Of a stretch of 8,395 bases of DNA, positions 5,901 to 8,395 are shown piece after piece. The position numbers were made by a program, and so were the translations under genes. The DNA comes from Candidatus Martarchaeota archaeon. GTDB lineage: Archaea > Micrarchaeota > Micrarchaeia > Micrarchaeales > CABMGC01. How positions within the stretch are numbered: the stretch's first letter is position 1; every line of letters starts with the position of its first letter. A model generated the notes under the pieces. The model saw only the letters and a list, made by a program, of their open reading frames with translations. It searched no databases and had not been told where the DNA came from. The stretch lies in NCBI GenBank assembly GCA_023485825.1, contig JAMCZF010000036.1, positions 26,278 through 34,672 of the forward strand, read 5' to 3'.

Positions 5901-6181
5901 AGCGCATGCATGACATAAAGGGGCTACGCCCCTTATGAACCCCACGCACGGGCGGGTCCTCTCCGCAAAGCCGGCGGTATCCCCGCCCGCATAAGGCACT
6001 CCCGCGGGCATTGATGCCTGATACGACCTTATCAACCGTGCTGAATCTCGTTGCGCTCGAGAAGTTATCCACTCGACTGGCACTCCACCGCGTCTTCTGC
6101 TGTCGAATTACATGCCTCCAGTACAACCTTCGTTAGTGGTTAGTTTGCACCGTTAGGTGCTTTCTTGCATTAGGCACAGTT
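5901..6181. ncRNA. Candidate structured RNA in a convergent gap (family and strand unknown)
   Basis: This 281-bp non-coding gap between convergent genes carries a run of hairpins. They are 5914-5937; CGGGCGGG 5949-5956 with CCCGCCCG 5982-5989, enclosing CCGC 5963-5966 with GCGG 5974-5977; GGCA 6007-6010 with TGCC 6015-6018; TGATA 6019-6023 with TATCA 6030-6034; TCTCG 6046-6050 with CGAGA 6058-6062; AACC 6125-6128 with GGTT 6138-6141; GCACC 6147-6151 with GGTGC 6156-6160. Stop codons interrupt the reading frames and no start with a ribosome site is seen. I looked for RNase P (GAGGAAAGTCC, ACAGAA), SRP (GGAA...GAAGCAG), tRNA T-loop and rRNA signatures and found none. It could be an unrecognised RNA, a structured 3' UTR or a decayed element. 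Confidence 0.35.
5914..5937 (+). terminator. Hairpin after the Nudix gene
   Basis: CATAAAGGGGC (5914-5924) pairs with GCCCCTTATG (5928-5937), a 10-bp stem with one bulged A and a 3-base loop TAC. It starts 14 bases after the stop codon. It is symmetric enough to act on both strands, and no T-run follows. It is either the end of the ribosomal-protein operon or the first element of the structured region 5914-6160. Confidence 0.45.
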
Positions 6182-7111
6182 TCACTTGTACACCACGACT
6201 CCTATGCTGATGTTCAGCGGGAGTGAGGTGGAGAGATTGCCGTTGAAAAATGCTATTTCAAAGTTTCCTGGATAGAAAAATTGGGAACTTGAAAAATTGG
6301 CAGGCGAGGAAACCGGCTTGTGATATGGCTGGTAAATCATGGATCTGTACTGTTTGCATGACGCATTGCCCTTGTTCTCACACCCTATCTCAAGTTTCAC
6401 AAGGTACTGTGTATTCACGAGCAGGTTGAACTCTCCTTCAGAAAAGACGTGTCCGCCGCCGCGCGTCTCCACGTATTCGGCGTGCGGCACCGCGAATGAA
6501 TAGTTGTAGTGCATGAGGGTCGCATGCAGCAGTGCCATTCCCGTCGCATTCGATGAGGTAAATCCGCTATAGTTGTAGCCTATGCGTCCGGTTATCATGC
6601 TATTTCCGTCGTAGGCACCAAGAGAGCGTGACGCTATAGCGCTGACATTTATGTCGTACTTCCCTTTCACGACAGGGACGATGAAGCGGCTGTAAGGATA
6701 GAGGGGGGGGGGCAGTAGCGTTGATCCGAAGTACGCTTGGAAGTAGGTCCAATTGCCAATTGAGCTGTTAGCCAAGCTGAAATACACATCTATGGAGCCG
6801 TTGTATGGCAGGTAGATTGGTATCGTCTTGTGTGTCACGGCGTCCACGCTGAAGTTATATGCTGCGGATTCGTTGTATTGGTAAATAGGAGTCGCATTGA
6901 CTGGGAGGTCGGCGCCTAAGACCGTGGTAATGCCGTTTATAACAAGGTACGCTCTGCAGCCAGTAGCTGCGCAGCTTTGAATGCTTGCGTTGCCCTGGGA
7001 ATTGAAAGTCACATGGTTAGTTGGATACAGGAAGACTGCAGCGAGCACGGCTATGATGATCGTAGCAATGGCAAGCAATACGCCTATTCTCCTTAGCTCT
7101 TGATGCAACAT
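6182..7111 (-). CDS. Membrane-anchored surface protein, rich in N-glycosylation sites
   Basis: The 309-residue protein starts MLHQELRRIG, then has one hydrophobic segment (about 9-29), and the rest is hydrophilic. This is the layout of an archaeal surface protein tethered by its N-terminus or a secreted protein with a signal peptide. The exterior part holds 15 N-x-S/T sequons (N41, 72, 80, 86, 104, 115, 120, 155, 180, 188, 203, 249, 272, 292, 300), which is very dense. Two close cysteine pairs (C47/C52 and C244/C252) could form disulfides. Many Tyr, Ser and Asn residues and beta-rich pattern suggest a beta-sandwich. I recognise no family; an S-layer-associated or pilus-like role is only inference. 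The coding strand has a C10 tract encoding P134-P136. The TATA-like ATTTATTA near 7138-7145 predicts an almost leaderless mRNA. Confidence 0.85.
   Translation of the reverse strand: MLHQELRRIGVLLAIATIIIAVLAAVFLYPTNHVTFNSQGNASIQSCAATGCRAYLVINGITTVLGADLPVNATPIYQYNESAAYNFSVDAVTHKTIPIYLPYNGSIDVYFSLANSSIGNWTYFQAYFGSTLLPPPLYPYSRFIVPVVKGKYDINVSAIASRSLGAYDGNSMITGRIGYNYSGFTSSNATGMALLHATLMHYNYSFAVPHAEYVETRGGGHVFSEGEFNLLVNTQYLVKLEIGCENKGNASCKQYRSMIYQPYHKPVSSPANFSSSQFFYPGNFEIAFFNGNLSTSLPLNISIGVVVYK
6703..6712. repeat. G10/C10 homopolymer tract inside the surface-protein gene
   Basis: Ten consecutive G on the plus strand are C10 in the coding strand and encode Pro134-Pro136 and the first base of Leu137. 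With ten bases the frame is intact over 309 codons. Nine bases would stop the protein after about 147 residues and eleven after about 170. Confidence 0.95.
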
Positions 7112-7153
7112 ATTCTCACTCTTCTCCGACTATTTGGTAATAAATTGATAAAC

Positions 7154-7178
7154 CCATATCGGTAAATACCTGATATGG
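7154..7178. promoter_or_regulatory. Inverted repeat upstream of the surface-protein gene
   Basis: CCATATC (7154-7160) and GATATGG (7172-7178) form a perfect 7-bp inverted repeat around an 11-base AT-rich spacer. It lies 43-67 bases upstream of the minus-strand ATG at 7111, just outside the predicted TATA box. That position and the 18-base centre spacing suit a dimeric regulator site. This is inference. Confidence 0.35.
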
Positions 7179-7239
7179 AATCTATCAACCCGTCCAGTTG
7201 ATTAGGAGCTTATGCCCATATAAACCCATGTTTCGACTC

Positions 7240-7256
7240 TGGGACAAAAGTCGACT
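7240..7256 (+). repeat. Left terminal inverted repeat of the IS remnant
   Basis: TGGGACAAAAGTCGACT matches the reverse complement of 7900-7916 at 14 of 17 positions, including the outer 7 bases TGGGACA. Matching stops at both outer edges, which sets the element boundary. Confidence 0.65.
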
Positions 7257-7263
7257 ACTTTGA

Positions 7264-7905
7264 TTTCCTTACCATAACATAGACTTTTTTCCCAATATAT
7301 TCTTTCGGGCAGTCTATTTTTGCACCTGTACCGAAAGACGTTACTGGTTTTTCAAAACTACAAGGATATCATCCGGAGACGGAACAGGATACAGCCTCAC
7401 CATAAAGAAACACTACGCATCCAACGTCAAGAAGAACAACGGAAAGAAGAAGATGTTTGCTTATGCGTTTGCATTCATCGACTTGAAGACGAACATGTAT
7501 GTCGGTTACGGCACTGGAATGAGGTCGGAGAAGGAGGCGTTCTACAACGCGAAGCAGATGATGAGCTCACTCGGAATAGAAATCGACAGTGTAAGACTCG
7601 ATAAGTACTACACATGTCAGTCGATAGTAAAGAAATTCGGGACATACACACGATTCTACATTCTTCCGAAGACAAATACGACGGTGAACGGCAGCAAGAA
7701 ATGGCACGAGACATGGAGAGACCTGATAAGAGACACAATGGCCTTCCTGAAGGAGTATTACAGACGTGAAAGCTCCGAGAGCGGCTTTGCATCTGACAAG
7801 AAGTCAAACGGTTGGAACGTATGGCAGAGGCGTCTTGACAGGATTGCGACGGCGGTTATGCGTAAAGGCGTCTGGCACAACCTCCTCGTGTTGGGAGGAA
7901 GATGA
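7264..7905 (+). pseudogene. DDE transposase remnant (IS4 superfamily, N-terminus missing)
   Basis: The frame is open from 7264 (after TGA at 7261) to the TGA at 7903-7905. No good start precedes the first catalytic motif; the first ATG is at 7453, downstream of it. The catalytic triad can be read. The first Asp is in GDGTGY (codon 7378), before YSLTIKKHYA. The second Asp is in SVRLDKYYT (codon 7600). The Glu (codon 7777) sits in a perfect IS4-type signature Y-x2-R-x3-E-x6-K (YYRRESSESGFASDK). The C-terminus WNVWQRRLDRIATAVMRKGVWHNLL is also typical. What lies between 7256 and about 7360 does not look like a transposase N-terminus, so a deletion has probably fused the left end to the mid-gene. 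The three catalytic residues survive, so decay is recent or the C-terminal part is under no strong drift. Confidence 0.75.
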
Positions 7906-7916
7906 CTTATGTCCCA
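7900..7916 (-). repeat. Right terminal inverted repeat of the IS remnant
   Basis: Read on the minus strand this is TGGGACATAAGTCATCT. It overlaps the transposase stop codon and the ATG at 7902, which is in frame with the downstream pentapeptide gene. Confidence 0.65.
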
Positions 7917-7937
7917 ATCCCTAGAGTTCAGAAAAGC

Positions 7938-7945
7938 ATATATAT
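7938..7945 (+). promoter_or_regulatory. TATA box for the pentapeptide-repeat gene
   Basis: ATATATAT is preceded by purine-rich GAAAAGC, which resembles a BRE. It predicts a transcription start near 7967 and a leader of about 28 bases before the ATG at 7995. It lies outside the IS remnant, 22 bases from its right end. Confidence 0.5.
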
Positions 7946-7951
7946 CTCAAA

Positions 7952-7994
7952 AAACACATGCATCTCGTCAGAGGTCAAGAACCGGAGTGGTAAA
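7952..7994 (+). repeat. 43-bp direct repeat, copy 1 (leader and ribosome site)
   Basis: Identical over 43 bases to 8111-8153, offset 159 bases. It begins AAACACATGCATCTCGTCAG and ends GGAGTGGTAAA immediately before the ATG at 7995, so it covers the probable start of transcription and the GGAG ribosome site. Confidence 0.95.
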
Positions 7995-8395
7995 ATGGCA
8001 ACAAAAAACAAAGAAGCGCATGACGCGCAGAAGGGCAACGGTGCAGCGAAGCAGAAGGATCTTGGTACGATGCTGCGCACCGACGACTCATCTGCCACGG
8101 AACAAACATCAAACACATGCATCTCGTCAGAGGTCAAGAACCGGAGTGGTAAACAAAAGCTATACACCGGGCGTGAGATAGTTGACCTATACCGCAGCGG
8201 CAGGAGGGACTTCGAGGGGATAAAAGCTAACGACGCATACCTCCGTGGCGAAGACCTCTGGCATGCAAACCTCACACGCGCAAACCTCCGCGACGCATAC
8301 CTCCACCACGCAGACCTCATCGGCGCAAACCTCGCAGGCGCAAACCTCTCAGGCGCAGACCTCATCGGCGCAAACCTCCGCGACGCAGACCTCCA
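7995..8395 (+). CDS. Pentapeptide-repeat protein (partial; C-terminus beyond right edge)
   Basis: The frame is open from ATG 7995 to the window edge (133 codons). GGAG (7984-7987) lies 7 bases before the ATG. Residues 1-55 are Lys/Asn/Ser-rich and probably disordered. Residues 57-75 (YTGREIVDLYRSGRRDFEG) are a lead-in often seen before such domains. From about residue 76 the chain is a run of A(D/N/Y)LXX pentapeptides: ANLTR, ANLRD, AYLHH, ADLIG, ANLAG, ANLSG, ADLIG, ANLRD, ADL. Such repeats fold into a right-handed quadrilateral beta-helix. Functions range from gyrase protection to scaffolds, so none can be assigned here. The repeats are close copies at DNA level (15-base period, GCAAACCTC-type codons). 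An alternative start at 7902, with GGGAGG 3 bases upstream, would add 31 residues and overlap the transposase stop. Confidence 0.88.
   Translation, partial: MATKNKEAHDAQKGNGAAKQKDLGTMLRTDDSSATEQTSNTCISSEVKNRSGKQKLYTGREIVDLYRSGRRDFEGIKANDAYLRGEDLWHANLTRANLRDAYLHHADLIGANLAGANLSGADLIGANLRDADL
8111..8153 (+). repeat. 43-bp direct repeat, copy 2 (inside the pentapeptide gene)
   Basis: A perfect copy of 7952-7994, here within the coding region. It encodes NTCISSEVKNRSGK just before the conserved lead-in to the pentapeptide domain. The 159-base offset is exactly 53 codons, so both copies are in the same reading frame. Confidence 0.95.

Larger units (their letters stand above)
7240..7916 (+). mobile_element. 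Internally deleted insertion sequence, IS4-superfamily type
   Basis: The element is bounded by 17-bp imperfect terminal inverted repeats: TGGGACAAAAGTCGACT at 7240-7256 and, on the opposite strand, TGGGACATAAGTCATCT at 7900-7916 (14 of 17 match). It contains the C-terminal two-thirds of a DDE transposase whose stop codon lies inside the right repeat. At 677 bp it is about half the length of a functional IS of this type. The missing part is the transposase N-terminus, so it cannot move by itself, though the two ends may still be usable in trans. I see no clear target-site duplication at the flanks. Confidence 0.7.

Noticed and set aside
5901..6181. Resemblance of the minus strand to 16S rRNA or tmRNA phrases (TAATTCGA, GAGCGCAACGAG)
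   Set aside because: The phrases are short, and the sequence around them does not line up with either RNA in order or spacing.
7235..7256. Local hairpin TCGACT...AGTCGA as a stand-alone regulatory site
   Set aside because: It overlaps the left IS end, and the match to the right end explains most of it better.
7909..8181. A 90-codon plus-strand ORF with an internal 14-residue repeat (THASRQRSRTGVV)
   Set aside because: The repeat is just the 43-bp DNA duplication read in another frame. The frame with pentapeptide repeats is the coding one.

Overview
The window looks like a piece of an archaeal chromosome. The group II chaperonin (thermosome), archaeal-type adenylate kinase, archaeal CMP kinase, ribosomal proteins L34e and L14e, and the EMC3/Oxa1-like DUF106 membrane protein are all archaeal types. 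TATAAATA-type boxes precede several genes. Frequent AGG and ATA codons, TTG and GTG starts and short spacing would suit a small-genome DPANN or Micrarchaeota-like lineage, but that placement is inference.

Layout. 1-479 (minus): 5'-part of a secreted Tyr/Pro/Gln/Asn-rich repeat protein with a perfect 30-bp tandem repeat, running off the left edge. 480-894: a long divergent intergenic region with three TATA-like boxes and a long-range inverted repeat. 895-2550 (plus): thermosome subunit, followed by a strong hairpin. 2639-5900 (plus): adenylate kinase, DUF106 insertase-like protein, a small conserved protein, a 254-bp non-coding gap with foldable sequence, then L34e, CMP kinase, L14e and an MTH1-like Nudix hydrolase. 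This is the widespread archaeal 'secY-adk-DUF106-L34e-cmk-L14e-cbf5' neighbourhood, with secY and cbf5 absent and the small conserved gene and the Nudix gene added. 5901-6181: a convergent gap carrying about seven consecutive hairpins. 6182-7111 (minus): a membrane-anchored, heavily N-glycosylatable surface protein with a C10 tract in its coding strand. 7240-7916: a deleted insertion sequence with 17-bp imperfect terminal inverted repeats and the C-terminal part of an IS4-superfamily DDE transposase. 7995 to the right edge (plus): the N-terminal part of a pentapeptide-repeat protein with a 43-bp direct repeat across its leader and coding region.

The left and central part is housekeeping: protein folding, nucleotide supply, nucleotide-pool cleaning, ribosome assembly and membrane-protein insertion. 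The right end is accessory: surface protein, IS remnant and pentapeptide protein. The most interesting items are the two unexplained structured gaps, the homopolymer tract in the surface-protein gene, the decayed IS with recognisable ends, and the 43-bp duplication at the start of the pentapeptide gene. I did not find a CRISPR array, a defence cassette, tRNA or rRNA.
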